DNA from: a virus
IMG/VR virus record: IMGVR_UViG_3300020473_000049
Coordinates: 1 to 45,525 of that record
DNA: 45,525 bases
Strand: one strand, 5' to 3'
Part shown: positions 33,800 through 40,378 of the stretch, piece after piece
Layout of the letters: the number at the start of each line of letters is the position of its first letter
How positions within the stretch are numbered: the first letter of the stretch is position 1
Translations under genes and position numbers: made by a program
The notes under the pieces: generated by a model
Told to the model about the DNA's origin: nothing
Databases searched by the model: none
What the model saw: the letters and a program-made list of their open reading frames with translations, nothing else

Positions 33800-33809
33800 T
33801 ATTTAAATA
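33800..33809. promoter_or_regulatory. palindromic late-type site TATTTAAATA (bidirectional)
   Basis: Reads TTTAAATA on both strands (minus 33800-33807, plus 33802-33809). On the minus strand it is 6 nt from the 2OG gene's ATG. On the plus strand it lies 35 nt before the sulfotransferase-like gene. Confidence 0.45.
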
Positions 33810-33844
33810 CCAATGCTTATGGAAATTACAATATTGGACACAAA

Positions 33845-34387
33845 ATGATACAAGTTATTCAAATAAAAGAAGACCTATTTGTTTACCCAATTTTTAAAAA
33901 TGGCAGTTCTAGTCTAAAGCAGTATGCTAAAAGAAACAAATGTAAAATGCTGTTTAACGAGCAAGTAAGACGTTGTGAAACAATTACAACTTATATCAGA
34001 GAACCAAAGGAAAGATTCATTGCTGGTGTGCATTCCTACATAGCATTTGAAAGAAGAAAAGATCCAAATTTGGATTATGACCAAGTTTTAGAACAAATAA
34101 AAACTAAAGGATTAACAAATGAACATTTTGTACAACAGTTTTGGTGGTTAAATGGTTTAGCAAGATATTACAGTGGTAAAATAAAATTTGAGAACTCTAG
34201 GCAACTGCTTGATCTAATACCAGATAGAAAAATTCCGCATTTAGAATTTCCTGAGATAACACCCGAGCAACACGAAAAAATAGGAGAAATAGAATTTAAC
34301 CTAGCACAAGATTATAAAATTTGGGACAACTATATGGATAAAACAATTAACCTAAAGGATTTATTAAATGTACTGTCCAAGACTTAA
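33845..34387 (+). CDS. sulfotransferase-like protein (short)
   Basis: 180 residues. LFVYPIFKNGSSSLKQYA is a PAPS 5'-phosphosulfate-like loop and TYIREPKERFIAGVHSY the 3'-phosphate motif, as in the sulfotransferase at 9635. It lacks a long C-terminal part. It overlaps the radical SAM gene downstream by 20 nt, so the two probably act on one target. Confidence 0.7.
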   Translation: MIQVIQIKEDLFVYPIFKNGSSSLKQYAKRNKCKMLFNEQVRRCETITTYIREPKERFIAGVHSYIAFERRKDPNLDYDQVLEQIKTKGLTNEHFVQQFWWLNGLARYYSGKIKFENSRQLLDLIPDRKIPHLEFPEITPEQHEKIGEIEFNLAQDYKIWDNYMDKTINLKDLLNVLSKT

Positions 34388-35387
34388 TCACTTTGTAAGA
34401 TTAAACCAAGATGGCACAATAGGTAAGTGCGGACATATGCGTAATGCTATTGGGTTTAAAACTTTTAACGACTTGGACAATAGCAAATGGTTACAAGGAA
34501 TAAAAGACACAATGTCCAAAGACGAATGGCCAGATGAATGCCATCGTTGCCAACAGACAGAAGAAGTAAACGGAACAAGTATTAGAACCAAAAGTATCGA
34601 TAGACACAAACTACTTCATCCTGTTAAAGAAAATTATCTAGTAGTAGGTGGAGTATTAGACAACATATGTAACAGTGCTTGTCAAACTTGTAATTCAAAA
34701 TTAAGCACAAAGATAGGAAGCCTCGAATCAAAAGACTATACACGTATTAATAACTTTGAAAAGTTTTGGCAACTGCCACAAAACAGAATACTGGAAGTAG
34801 ATGTTAATGGTGGTGAACCAACTGCAAGTAAAAATTATAAAAAAATATTAGCAAACCTTCCTACAAATACAAAAATTGTTAGAATGAATACTAATGGTTC
34901 TAGAATGATTAAAGAACTAGAAGCAATACTTAGAAATAGAATTATGGTTATTGTAACATTAAGTTTTGATGGAGTTGGTGATGTTCATGATTATGTACGT
35001 TGGCCAATAAAATGGAAAAATTATATTAAGAGTGTAAAAGCATACAAGCAATTACAAAAACAATTTCCATTATTAAAATTAAACTTTTGGACAACTGTAA
35101 GCAGTCTTAATGTAGAAAACTTGCCAAACATTTTAGATTTTGCTACTGAGAATAATATTGATCACGACTGGGCATTTTTAAACGAGCCTGATGCTTTGAA
35201 TGTAAAATATAAAAACAAACTTACGTTAAATGCTAAAGAGAAATTAAGCAACTCGTCGTATGCAGTGTGTAGAGACATAGCAAATAAGATAGCAATAGAC
35301 AAAGACAATACTGAACAACTTGATCTTTATATTAAAAGACAAGACTATATAAGAAAAATTAATATTAACAATTATCTAAGTTTTTGA
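34368..35387 (+). CDS. N-terminal-twitch radical SAM protein
   Basis: 339 residues. NICNSACQTCNS gives C101-x3-C105-x2-C108 for the 4Fe-4S cluster. N-terminal C3, C21, C58 and C61 form a twitch/SPASM-like auxiliary-cluster domain ahead of the barrel, the layout of the family called 'twitch domain-containing radical SAM'. Later, DVNGGEPT and SFDGVGDVHDY are barrel motifs. AAGGA precedes the ATG. It converges by 16 nt with the SGNH gene. Confidence 0.82.
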   Translation: MYCPRLNHFVRLNQDGTIGKCGHMRNAIGFKTFNDLDNSKWLQGIKDTMSKDEWPDECHRCQQTEEVNGTSIRTKSIDRHKLLHPVKENYLVVGGVLDNICNSACQTCNSKLSTKIGSLESKDYTRINNFEKFWQLPQNRILEVDVNGGEPTASKNYKKILANLPTNTKIVRMNTNGSRMIKELEAILRNRIMVIVTLSFDGVGDVHDYVRWPIKWKNYIKSVKAYKQLQKQFPLLKLNFWTTVSSLNVENLPNILDFATENNIDHDWAFLNEPDALNVKYKNKLTLNAKEKLSNSSYAVCRDIANKIAIDKDNTEQLDLYIKRQDYIRKININNYLSF

Positions 35388-36085
35388 GCAAACCGACTTA
35401 AAAACAATTCAGCAAATGCTTTATGATGTTTTTCGCCATAGTGTATTCCGTCCTGTGCAATATTAGGATCAGTAATTCTATCTCTACGTGCTTCAGGTAA
35501 ATGATGTTTATCCCACGGTGGCCAGCAACTTTTTAATGTTGCATAATCCATTACACTTAATCCTTCTGGCATCTCTCTTGTTTCGTCTGCAAAGCAGTGA
35601 AATGTTTTTGCTGAATTTTTTTCAGCAAACTTTTCAATAAAGAAAAGATTTTTAAGAAAGTTTTGTTTGTCTGTTTCGTCTGTTTCAAATCTATTGTATT
35701 TGTCAGTGCCCATTGTACTAATAGGAATTTGTTCTAAACGTTCTCGTCTACTACTACTGGGCCAGCAACAAATAATAATTTTTGGTTCTAAAATTTTTTC
35801 TGCTCCATACAGTATACGAGTCATTTTATCTGCAGAGCATCCAGGCACAGCAAGATTCCAATAACGTAATAACTTTGTATTGTGTTTTGAAAGATGTGCT
35901 ACCCAATGAGTGTCTTCTGGGTGTCCTACTCCAAACGTATGCGAACAACCAAGTATAACTACATTCTTTTTTCCATCTGGCATAGGATTCCATTCTCGGC
36001 ATCTATATCCATGACTATTAACTTTGATGCCTTCGTTGTTTTCGTTTGCAGGAATTTTTTTATCTGCCCAGTGTCCTATTTCCAT
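35372..36085 (-). CDS. SGNH/GDSL hydrolase-like protein (copy 3)
   Basis: 237 residues. VVILGCSHTFGVG (candidate Ser S48), NLAVPGCSADKMTR (block II), IICCWPSSSRRE (block III) and DGIHYGEKHH (D212, H215) match the SGNH pattern. Copies 1 and 2 lie in the glycan island. A carbohydrate O-acylase or transferase is likely. It starts inside the GTG gene upstream (10-nt overlap). Confidence 0.75.
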   Translation of the reverse strand: MEIGHWADKKIPANENNEGIKVNSHGYRCREWNPMPDGKKNVVILGCSHTFGVGHPEDTHWVAHLSKHNTKLLRYWNLAVPGCSADKMTRILYGAEKILEPKIIICCWPSSSRRERLEQIPISTMGTDKYNRFETDETDKQNFLKNLFFIEKFAEKNSAKTFHCFADETREMPEGLSVMDYATLKSCWPPWDKHHLPEARRDRITDPNIAQDGIHYGEKHHKAFAELFLSRFAQKLR

Positions 36086-36384
36086 ACTCGTAACTTTTTT
36101 AATTTTTTGTTTATCAATCTAGAAATGTACAGTTCCATAAATCCCATTCTGCCTCTATTTGGAAACATATCAGGATACATCATTTTACCAATCATTAGAT
36201 GTTTCTCATCTGCTTTAGCAACTAAAGTTTCAGTACTTGGCCAATATGACCAAATTAATGCTCTGTTATCGCTGAGATATTTTATCAAAGGCGATTCATC
36301 TTTTAGCAAAATTTTTGCTAACCTCACAGGAACATTTTCTTTACCTGCTTTTAGTTTTACCTTATAAAATACTTTAGTCTTCAC
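36076..36384 (-). CDS. basic protein with GTG start, unknown function
   Basis: 102 residues from GTG 36384; there is no upstream in-frame ATG, and TTTAAATA lies 5 nt away. Basic, with VFYKVKLKAGKENVPVRLAKILL and a Trp-rich core (LIWSYWPSTETLVAK). It overlaps the SGNH gene by 10 nt. No domain recognised. Confidence 0.65.
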   Translation of the reverse strand: MKTKVFYKVKLKAGKENVPVRLAKILLKDESPLIKYLSDNRALIWSYWPSTETLVAKADEKHLMIGKMMYPDMFPNRGRMGFMELYISRLINKKLKKLRVWK

Positions 36385-36389
36385 AATGA

Positions 36390-36397
36390 TATTTAAA
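36390..36397 (-). promoter_or_regulatory. late-type octamer TTTAAATA before GTG gene
   Basis: Minus-strand TTTAAATA, then TCATT, then GTG at 36384. Lies between the gene and tRNA-Glu. Confidence 0.45.
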
Positions 36398-36405
36398 TTG
36401 TCTAA

Positions 36406-36480
36406 TGGTAGTCCCTAGGAGAATTGAACTCCTGTTTGCGGTATGAAAAACCGCTGTCCTAACCACTAGACGAAGGGACC
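36406..36480 (-). tRNA. tRNA-Glu (anticodon UUC), CCA encoded
   Basis: The 75-nt cloverleaf on the minus strand starts GGTCCCT, pairing with AGGGACT (G1-U72). The anticodon stem GCGGT/ACCGC encloses loop TTTTCAT with TTC at 34-36. The T-arm has GTTCAATTC. Discriminator A73 and CCA are encoded. It would boost reading of GAA codons, frequent in this AT-rich phage. Confidence 0.93.
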
Positions 36481-36494
36481 GTTTTAATTATGGT

Positions 36495-36896
36495 CTATTC
36501 TGTTGGCGTTTGCGCCATGCAAACATCTAATAGTGTTTTTGTATCGTTTAACTCTTGTTTGGTATTAGCAAGTATTTCAAATACTTCATCTAAGTTTTTT
36601 TCTGCTTCGTTAGACTGTGCTTTCATTCTTCCTAGCATATCATCTAGCATCGTGATCTCACTGTTAGCACCCATCAATGCATCATCGCGAACAGCAATTT
36701 CATCTTGCATAGCATCTACTTGTGCTTGACCTAAACGTCTTACCTGCTCAGTTTCTTCTTGAGAAAAACTAACCTGTGCTTCTAGATCAGCAATTCTTTT
36801 TGAGTTATTAGATATTATGTACAGTAAACACACTACAAGGATAACATATAACCACCCTAGTGGATTACCAAGTTGTTTTATAAGTTTCTTATTCAT
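36495..36896 (-). CDS. membrane-anchored coiled-coil protein (i-spanin-like candidate)
   Basis: 133 residues from ATG 36896; a longer frame runs into tRNA-Ala and is an artefact. N-terminal membrane segment (LGWLYVILVVCLLYIISN, about 13-30), then a continuous coiled coil rich in Gln, Glu and Asp to the end. This is the build of an inner-membrane spanin (Rz-type) used in lysis; small lipoproteins nearby could be outer partners. No sequence homology is claimed. Confidence 0.6.
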   Translation of the reverse strand: MNKKLIKQLGNPLGWLYVILVVCLLYIISNNSKRIADLEAQVSFSQEETEQVRRLGQAQVDAMQDEIAVRDDALMGANSEITMLDDMLGRMKAQSNEAEKNLDEVFEILANTKQELNDTKTLLDVCMAQTPTE

Positions 36897-36918
36897 AACA
36901 CTATTATATCTTTTATAT

Positions 36919-36994
36919 TGGTGGAGCGGGAGGGAATCGAACCCACGACCTCCTGAATGCAAATCAGGCGTTCTCCCGACTGAACTACCGCCCC
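36919..36994 (-). tRNA. tRNA-Ala (anticodon UGC), CCA encoded
   Basis: 76 nt on the minus strand. Acceptor GGGGCGG pairs with CCGCTCC and contains the G3-U70 pair, the alanine identity element. Anticodon stem CCTGA/TCAGG with loop TTTGCAT, TGC at 34-36. T-loop GTTCGATTC, then A73 and encoded CCA. Confidence 0.94.
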
Positions 36995-37071
36995 TGAACC
37001 AGCCATACCAAAAACACCAAGTTCGCCTTAATTACCAAAAAACTCGTAGAGTTGTTTAGAATGTGTTTTTG

Positions 37072-37147
37072 TGGTGCCCCCAGATGGACTTGAACCACCA
37101 ACCTACTGATTACAAATCAGTTGCTCTACCAGTTGAGCCATGGGGGC
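37072..37147 (-). tRNA. tRNA-Thr (anticodon UGU), CCA encoded
   Basis: 76 nt on the minus strand. Acceptor GCCCCCA/TGGGGGC, anticodon stem ACTGA/TCAGT with loop TTTGTAA and TGT at 34-36, T-arm GTTCAAGTC, A73 and CCA encoded. It is the first gene of the three-tRNA block as transcribed. Confidence 0.94.
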
Positions 37148-37152
37148 GTAAA

Positions 37153-37242
37153 CTACATTGCCAATCTAACAAGGAAATAACATAATCCACCAACTATGAT
37201 TGATACTGCTATTATTCCTGCTAGAGTATATAACGTATTCAT
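37153..37242 (-). CDS. 29-residue single-span membrane peptide
   Basis: Short N-terminus (MNTLYTLAG), then a hydrophobic helix (IIAVSIIVGGLCYFLVRLAM) to the stop. It lies just upstream of tRNA-Thr. TATAAT precedes its ATG at 4 nt but no good -35 is seen. It may be a real micro-membrane protein or chance. Confidence 0.35.
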   Translation of the reverse strand: MNTLYTLAGIIAVSIIVGGLCYFLVRLAM

Positions 37243-37403
37243 ATGCATTATAGTACACTATAAACCTGGATAAGTCTACCGTTTAAACGTGCATAGAGCG
37301 GCGTACACGCATGGTAAAGGTGTGTCTGGAGTAACTATATACCCGCTTAGATTACCATTGTTTTTGGGTATGTTCTAGACGCATATCTGGTTTGCATAAA
37401 ACG
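37243..37403. other. non-coding stretch upstream of the late small-gene block
   Basis: No convincing gene on either strand. It holds an inverted repeat TATAGT-AC-ACTATA (37249-37262) and ATACCC (37339-37344) facing GGGTAT (37366-37371). It separates the leftward tRNA block from the rightward gene at 37420 and probably carries promoters for both. Confidence 0.4.
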
Positions 37404-37411
37404 TATAAATA
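37404..37411 (+). promoter_or_regulatory. perfect T4 late promoter octamer TATAAATA
   Basis: An exact match to the T4 late consensus, 8 nt before the ATG at 37420, no -35. One of two perfect copies in the window. Confidence 0.7.
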
Positions 37412-37419
37412 TTTTTTCC

Positions 37420-37596
37420 ATGAGAGATTTAAAAGGATATACACAGTACCAAAAAGCAAAGGCGAAACAATCAAAAGAAATGGGCCTTATGCGATTTCTT
37501 CGTAAAGAAGTAAACATTGGCGGTAATGGTACAAGAGAATACGTAATTAAGGCTGGACCTAATAAAGGACGTATTGCCAAGGGTTTCCAAAAATAA
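37420..37596 (+). CDS. 58-residue basic late protein
   Basis: Begins MRDLKGYTQYQKAKAKQSKE and ends YVIKAGPNKGRIAKGFQK, highly basic with Gly and Lys clusters, no membrane segment. A perfect TATAAATA lies 8 nt before the ATG and no other gene covers the strand. It may be a DNA- or RNA-binding head or host-takeover protein; no family recognised. Confidence 0.6.
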   Translation: MRDLKGYTQYQKAKAKQSKEMGLMRFLRKEVNIGGNGTREYVIKAGPNKGRIAKGFQK

Positions 37597-37625
37597 TATC
37601 ATCAGATTTTACCAACACAATTAGT

Positions 37626-37633
37626 ATTAAATA
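37626..37633 (+). promoter_or_regulatory. late-type octamer ATTAAATA before lipoprotein gene
   Basis: ATTAAATA, about 20 nt before the ATG at 37654, with AAGGGG ribosome-binding site between. Confidence 0.35.
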
Positions 37634-37653
37634 AATGGTCAAGGGGATTGTTA

Positions 37654-37884
37654 ATGAATAAAAAAATTGAAACAAAAGTCATATGGATACTTTTTGTACT
37701 GCTTATCTTTATTGGATTAAATGGTTGTGCAAAAACAAAAGGTCTTGAAACTTCTCAACCGGATCCACAAGTAGAAAAGAAATTGGACGTACCTACTATC
37801 ATGAAAATGGAAGGGATTGCAAATGTATTAGGTTGTATGTTTGCTCCTGGAAGTTGTGAAAAAAAGGTTGATCCAGTAGACTAA
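37654..37884 (+). CDS. small lipoprotein (lipobox LNGC)
   Basis: 76 residues from ATG 37654 (a TTG at 37648 also is in frame), behind AAGGGG at the right distance. Basic N-terminus, hydrophobic core (VIWILFVLLIFIGLNG), then Cys as lipid anchor. The mature part is short with two more Cys (GCMFAPGSC). Its size and lipobox fit an outer-membrane spanin partner or an exclusion lipoprotein. Confidence 0.65.
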   Translation: MNKKIETKVIWILFVLLIFIGLNGCAKTKGLETSQPDPQVEKKLDVPTIMKMEGIANVLGCMFAPGSCEKKVDPVD

Positions 37885-38195
37885 ACTGCTAATCTATCGT
37901 CAGTAAAATCTAGACCTTCTAATTCTTTAGGTTTACCTTTGGGATATGTTGGCTCTATACGAAACTCTTCGCCTGTCTCATCATTTTTGCAACCTGCTAC
38001 TAACCAATCCCATTTAAAGTTTCCATCGTTCACAAATTCCCAAAGGACATCATAAGTTCCTCTGTCAGGATCCATAAGTGTTAGTTCTGCTTTACACTCT
38101 TCCATTGTATCAAATGTTCTTTGCATTTGAAACGTTTGTTGGGTTTCAATAGGACTTTGTCCTATCATGTAGGCCAGTATCAGTATTTTATACAT
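37881..38195 (-). CDS. small exported Cys protein, unknown function
   Basis: 104 residues. The start MYKILILAYMIGQSPIET is a short signal-like segment. The mature part has FDTMEECKAEL and a second Cys in LVAGCKND, a pattern loosely shared with the exported proteins at 39418 and 39746. It converges with the lipoprotein at 37654 by 4 nt and follows the lipoprotein at 38198 by 2 nt. Confidence 0.6.
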   Translation of the reverse strand: MYKILILAYMIGQSPIETQQTFQMQRTFDTMEECKAELTLMDPDRGTYDVLWEFVNDGNFKWDWLVAGCKNDETGEEFRIEPTYPKGKPKELEGLDFTDDRLAV

Positions 38196-38197
38196 GA

Positions 38198-38398
38198 CTA
38201 GTCTTTTTTAGGTAATGATTCACACGCTTCAACTGATGGTTTGTTATCCATAGTTTTATCTTGTATCCAAACCCAAGAGTAACTTACTTGGTCTCCAGAT
38301 ACTTGACATTTTTTTCCAAACACTAGTTCAGGGTTTTTAGGTATAGAACACCCTGTTACAAGCATAATTGAAGCGGTTAATAATGTAAGTAATTTCAT
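38198..38398 (-). CDS. small lipoprotein (lipobox LVTGC)
   Basis: 66 residues. Hydrophobic N-terminus and LVTGC lipobox (C at 17) for lipid anchoring. The mature part is 50 residues with two further Cys and Trp (YSWVWIQDK). It is preceded by a consensus sigma70 promoter and a perfect TATAAATA, so it may be made at both stages. Candidates are o-spanin, immunity or exclusion protein. Confidence 0.65.
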   Translation of the reverse strand: MKLLTLLTASIMLVTGCSIPKNPELVFGKKCQVSGDQVSYSWVWIQDKTMDNKPSVEACESLPKKD

Positions 38399-38403
38399 AT
38401 TGT

Positions 38404-38447
38404 TATTTATATGCGTATATTATATTACAAATTATCCTAACTGTCAA
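38404..38447 (-). promoter_or_regulatory. dual promoter: consensus sigma70 plus perfect late octamer
   Basis: Minus strand TTGACA (38442-38447), 17-nt spacer, TATAAT (38419-38424): perfect sigma70. Downstream TATAAATA (38404-38411) lies 5 nt before the ATG at 38398, a perfect T4 late site. Confidence 0.75.
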
Positions 38448-38450
38448 TAA

Positions 38451-38474
38451 GGTAAATAAGGGTAGTTAAAGGAG
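38451..38474 (+). promoter_or_regulatory. late-type GGTAAATA and Shine-Dalgarno of small-gene run
   Basis: GGTAAATA (38451-38458) and AAAGGAG (38468-38474) precede the ATG at 38481. This could be the divergent promoter for the rightward small-gene run. Confidence 0.4.
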
Positions 38475-38480
38475 AACTAT

Positions 38481-38594
38481 ATGTTTTTAACAATTGGATT
38501 TATTGTTGGCTTCATAGTAGGTTGGTGGGTTAACGAAAAAGTGGAAAACTTAGGAGAAAAAGTTAATCCGTTAAACTGGATAAAGAAGAAATAA
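38481..38594 (+). CDS. 37-residue membrane protein
   Basis: MFLTIGFIVGFIVGWWVNEK is a membrane span with a GxxxG packing motif, followed by a short charged tail. AAAGGAG lies 6 nt upstream. Probably a membrane anchor or lysis-related small protein. Confidence 0.65.
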   Translation: MFLTIGFIVGFIVGWWVNEKVENLGEKVNPLNWIKKK

Positions 38595-38595
38595 T

Positions 38596-38751
38596 ATGTT
38601 TAAGATGCCAAAAATAAAAATGCCTAAAGTCAAGGTACCTAACGTCCTAGGTAAAGCAAAAGATCTAGGAAAAAGTATTACTAAAGAAGTTAGTGGTAAA
38701 GTTAAAGGTGCAGGCAAAGGTATTAAAAATTTGAACCCATTTAAAAAGTAA
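38596..38751 (+). CDS. 51-residue lysine-rich protein with KMP/KVP repeats
   Basis: KMPKIKMPKVKVPNV repeats K-x-P at the N-terminus and is followed by an amphipathic, Lys/Gly-rich stretch (GKAKDLGKSITKEVSGKVKG). Very basic, no membrane span. It starts 1 nt after the preceding stop and ends 12 nt before the next ATG. It looks like a nucleic-acid-binding or membrane-active peptide. Confidence 0.6.
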   Translation: MFKMPKIKMPKVKVPNVLGKAKDLGKSITKEVSGKVKGAGKGIKNLNPFKK

Positions 38752-38763
38752 AGGAGTATTTTT

Positions 38764-38997
38764 ATGTTTGGATGGCTAAAAAAGATCTCGTGGGCGAGTA
38801 TTATTGGTTATGATGACCTAGTAACAAAACCTAAACGAGCACGAGGAAAACGCGGCCGTTATAAAGCGGACGACAAGTCTACTAAAGATTTTAACGAAGC
38901 ATGGGTAGGCGGTAAAGCACCTAAAAAGAAAAAAAGGATATACACAATAAAAGGCAAAAAGTATACACTTAAGAAAAGAATTAATAAAAGAAAATGA
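38764..38997 (+). CDS. 77-residue Lys/Arg-rich protein
   Basis: An N-terminal hydrophobic/Trp segment (MFGWLKKISWASIIGY) is followed by a long basic stretch (KPKRARGKRGRYK; KKKKRIYTIKGKKYTLKKR). AAGGAG lies 8 nt upstream. It could bind nucleic acid or a membrane surface. It overlaps the next gene by 4 nt. Confidence 0.65.
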   Translation: MFGWLKKISWASIIGYDDLVTKPKRARGKRGRYKADDKSTKDFNEAWVGGKAPKKKKRIYTIKGKKYTLKKRINKRK

Positions 38998-39428
38998 AGA
39001 TAAGCGACCAGACATCAATATCAATGCCAATGAGAAACTTGCTGTCCATTGTGGCGGCAGTTGCCGTTGGTGTCTGGGCATACTTTGGTGTCATTGAAAG
39101 ATTAAACAATTTAGAAACTAAAGCACAATTGGCAGAAAAAGATTTAACTCAAGTTAGTGAAAGACTATGGGGCGACATTGAAAAGAATAATGAATTCCGT
39201 ATTAAATGGCCGCGTGGTGAATTAGGTTCTCCACCAGCAGACTCAGAACAATTCATGCTTATTGAACACATAGCAGGTCAATTAGAAAAAATGAGTGAAC
39301 GTATGGAAGACATGATGAACAACGGCGTTAACATTAAACGTTTACAAGAAGATGTAAAAACATTAAGAGCAGACGTTGAAAAATTAAAAGACGGACAAAG
39401 GGAGATTAAAAATTCAAATGGTCACTAG
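38994..39428 (+). CDS. membrane-anchored coiled-coil phage protein
   Basis: 144 residues. The layout SISMPMRNLLSIVAAVAVGVWAYFGVIERLNNLE has a membrane span (about 16-32), then charged coiled coil with FRIKWPRGELGSPPADSEQFMLIEHI in the middle. This pattern, in my recollection, is conserved in T4-like marine phages. Function unknown; an i-spanin-like or tail-tube anchoring role is possible. Confidence 0.7.
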   Translation: MKISDQTSISMPMRNLLSIVAAVAVGVWAYFGVIERLNNLETKAQLAEKDLTQVSERLWGDIEKNNEFRIKWPRGELGSPPADSEQFMLIEHIAGQLEKMSERMEDMMNNGVNIKRLQEDVKTLRADVEKLKDGQREIKNSNGH

Positions 39429-39744
39429 AATATTAGCAACAATAATTATTTCATTAGTATTAATTACAAATTCAATTGCAGGATACACACCAGGTAAAAA
39501 ACATTTAGAAAGAGAAGGCGTAATTGGTTTAATATTATACCTTAACGGCAAAATGATTGAACACGTTTTCAAACCAAACTTATCTGCTTGTATGAAATCA
39601 AAAAGGATAGCACAAAGACAAATGGATTCAAACGGCAAAGCAGAAAGAGTACAGTTCCAATGCAAAATTTTAGTTGCTGATATAGAAGAAGATACTCAAG
39701 CAAAATACGGATTTAGAATAATCAAAGTACACTCTGGACACTAA
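39418..39744 (+). CDS. small exported protein with two Cys
   Basis: 108 residues. Signal peptide (ILATIIISLVLITNSIAG), likely cut after the A-G. The mature part has NLSACMKSKRIAQRQ and VQFQCKILVADI: a C-x(n)-C pair of the kind also seen at 39746. It starts 11 nt before the upstream stop. Periplasmic; role unknown. Confidence 0.7.
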   Translation: MVTRILATIIISLVLITNSIAGYTPGKKHLEREGVIGLILYLNGKMIEHVFKPNLSACMKSKRIAQRQMDSNGKAERVQFQCKILVADIEEDTQAKYGFRIIKVHSGH

Positions 39745-39745
39745 T

Positions 39746-40228
39746 ATGAAAAAGTTTTTGTTTACATTCTTAACAATAATGATTTTGTTTACAACAGTTG
39801 CACTAGCAAACTGTAACGGTTGTGGTGAAGGAGACCATTCGAATCAATGTAATCTAGAACACGATCACGAACATAAACCAGCAGAGAAAATAATGATTGA
39901 AGAACACAAAGACAGTTCATCAGAACCTGAAAATGGTGTTGTGTTTGCAGTTTGTATTTTTGCTATTGCTGAAGATGGAACAAGAGTATTAGTTGATCAT
40001 AGAGCAAGTGAAAACTTATTAGATTGCTTAAAGAACAAAAGAGAAGCAGAAAGAGATTACAGAGATCCAGAGAAAAGAAGTAAAAATTATCCAGGTGCAA
40101 CTGTGTTTACTATGACGTGTGACAAAGTAGATGCTAAAGTTAGAATTAAAGAAGACGGTACTTGGGAAATCCTAGACATAATGGGTCGACACGAAGAAGC
40201 ATACAGAGAAAAAGAATCTTGGGAATAA
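39746..40228 (+). CDS. exported His/Cys-rich protein
   Basis: 160 residues. Signal peptide MKKFLFTFLTIMILFTTVALA; mature N-terminus NCNGCGEGDHSNQCNLEHDHEHK is a His/Cys-rich segment suited to binding zinc or copper. A C-terminal half (LLDCLKNKREAERDY; VFTMTCDKVDAKV) resembles the mature part of the preceding gene. Possibly a metal-binding or host-periplasm effector. It follows the previous gene after one base. Confidence 0.72.
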   Translation: MKKFLFTFLTIMILFTTVALANCNGCGEGDHSNQCNLEHDHEHKPAEKIMIEEHKDSSSEPENGVVFAVCIFAIAEDGTRVLVDHRASENLLDCLKNKREAERDYRDPEKRSKNYPGATVFTMTCDKVDAKVRIKEDGTWEILDIMGRHEEAYREKESWE

Positions 40229-40378
40229 ATGAAATATATTTTCCTAGCACTACTATTAGTAAGTTGTGCTACTGTTAACACAACCTTTATATTACCTAAA
40301 GTAGAAACAGATCCAGAAGAACGTAATGTGTTAATTGCTGTACCAATACTTCCTGTTGCTATTGAGGTTATCAAATAG
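40229..40378 (+). CDS. 49-residue lipoprotein
   Basis: MKYIFLALLLVSCATVNTTF: hydrophobic core and VSCA lipobox with lipid-anchored Cys13, then a short mature chain (about 36 residues) with Pro and Glu. Begins immediately after the previous stop. Its size suits an outer-membrane spanin (Rz1-like). Confidence 0.6.
   Translation: MKYIFLALLLVSCATVNTTFILPKVETDPEERNVLIAVPILPVAIEVIK

Noticed and set aside
36897-36962. N-terminal extension of the coiled-coil protein
   Set aside because: The extra codons lie in tRNA-Ala; ATG 36896 just before the membrane span is the sensible start.
36817-37059. Open frame on the plus strand through the tRNA-Ala region
   Set aside because: It reads across a clear tRNA gene on the other strand and part of the spanin-like gene; not a gene.
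37249-37262. TATAGT-AC-ACTATA inverted repeat as an operator
   Set aside because: Short and purely A/T-rich; such palindromes are expected often in this base composition.
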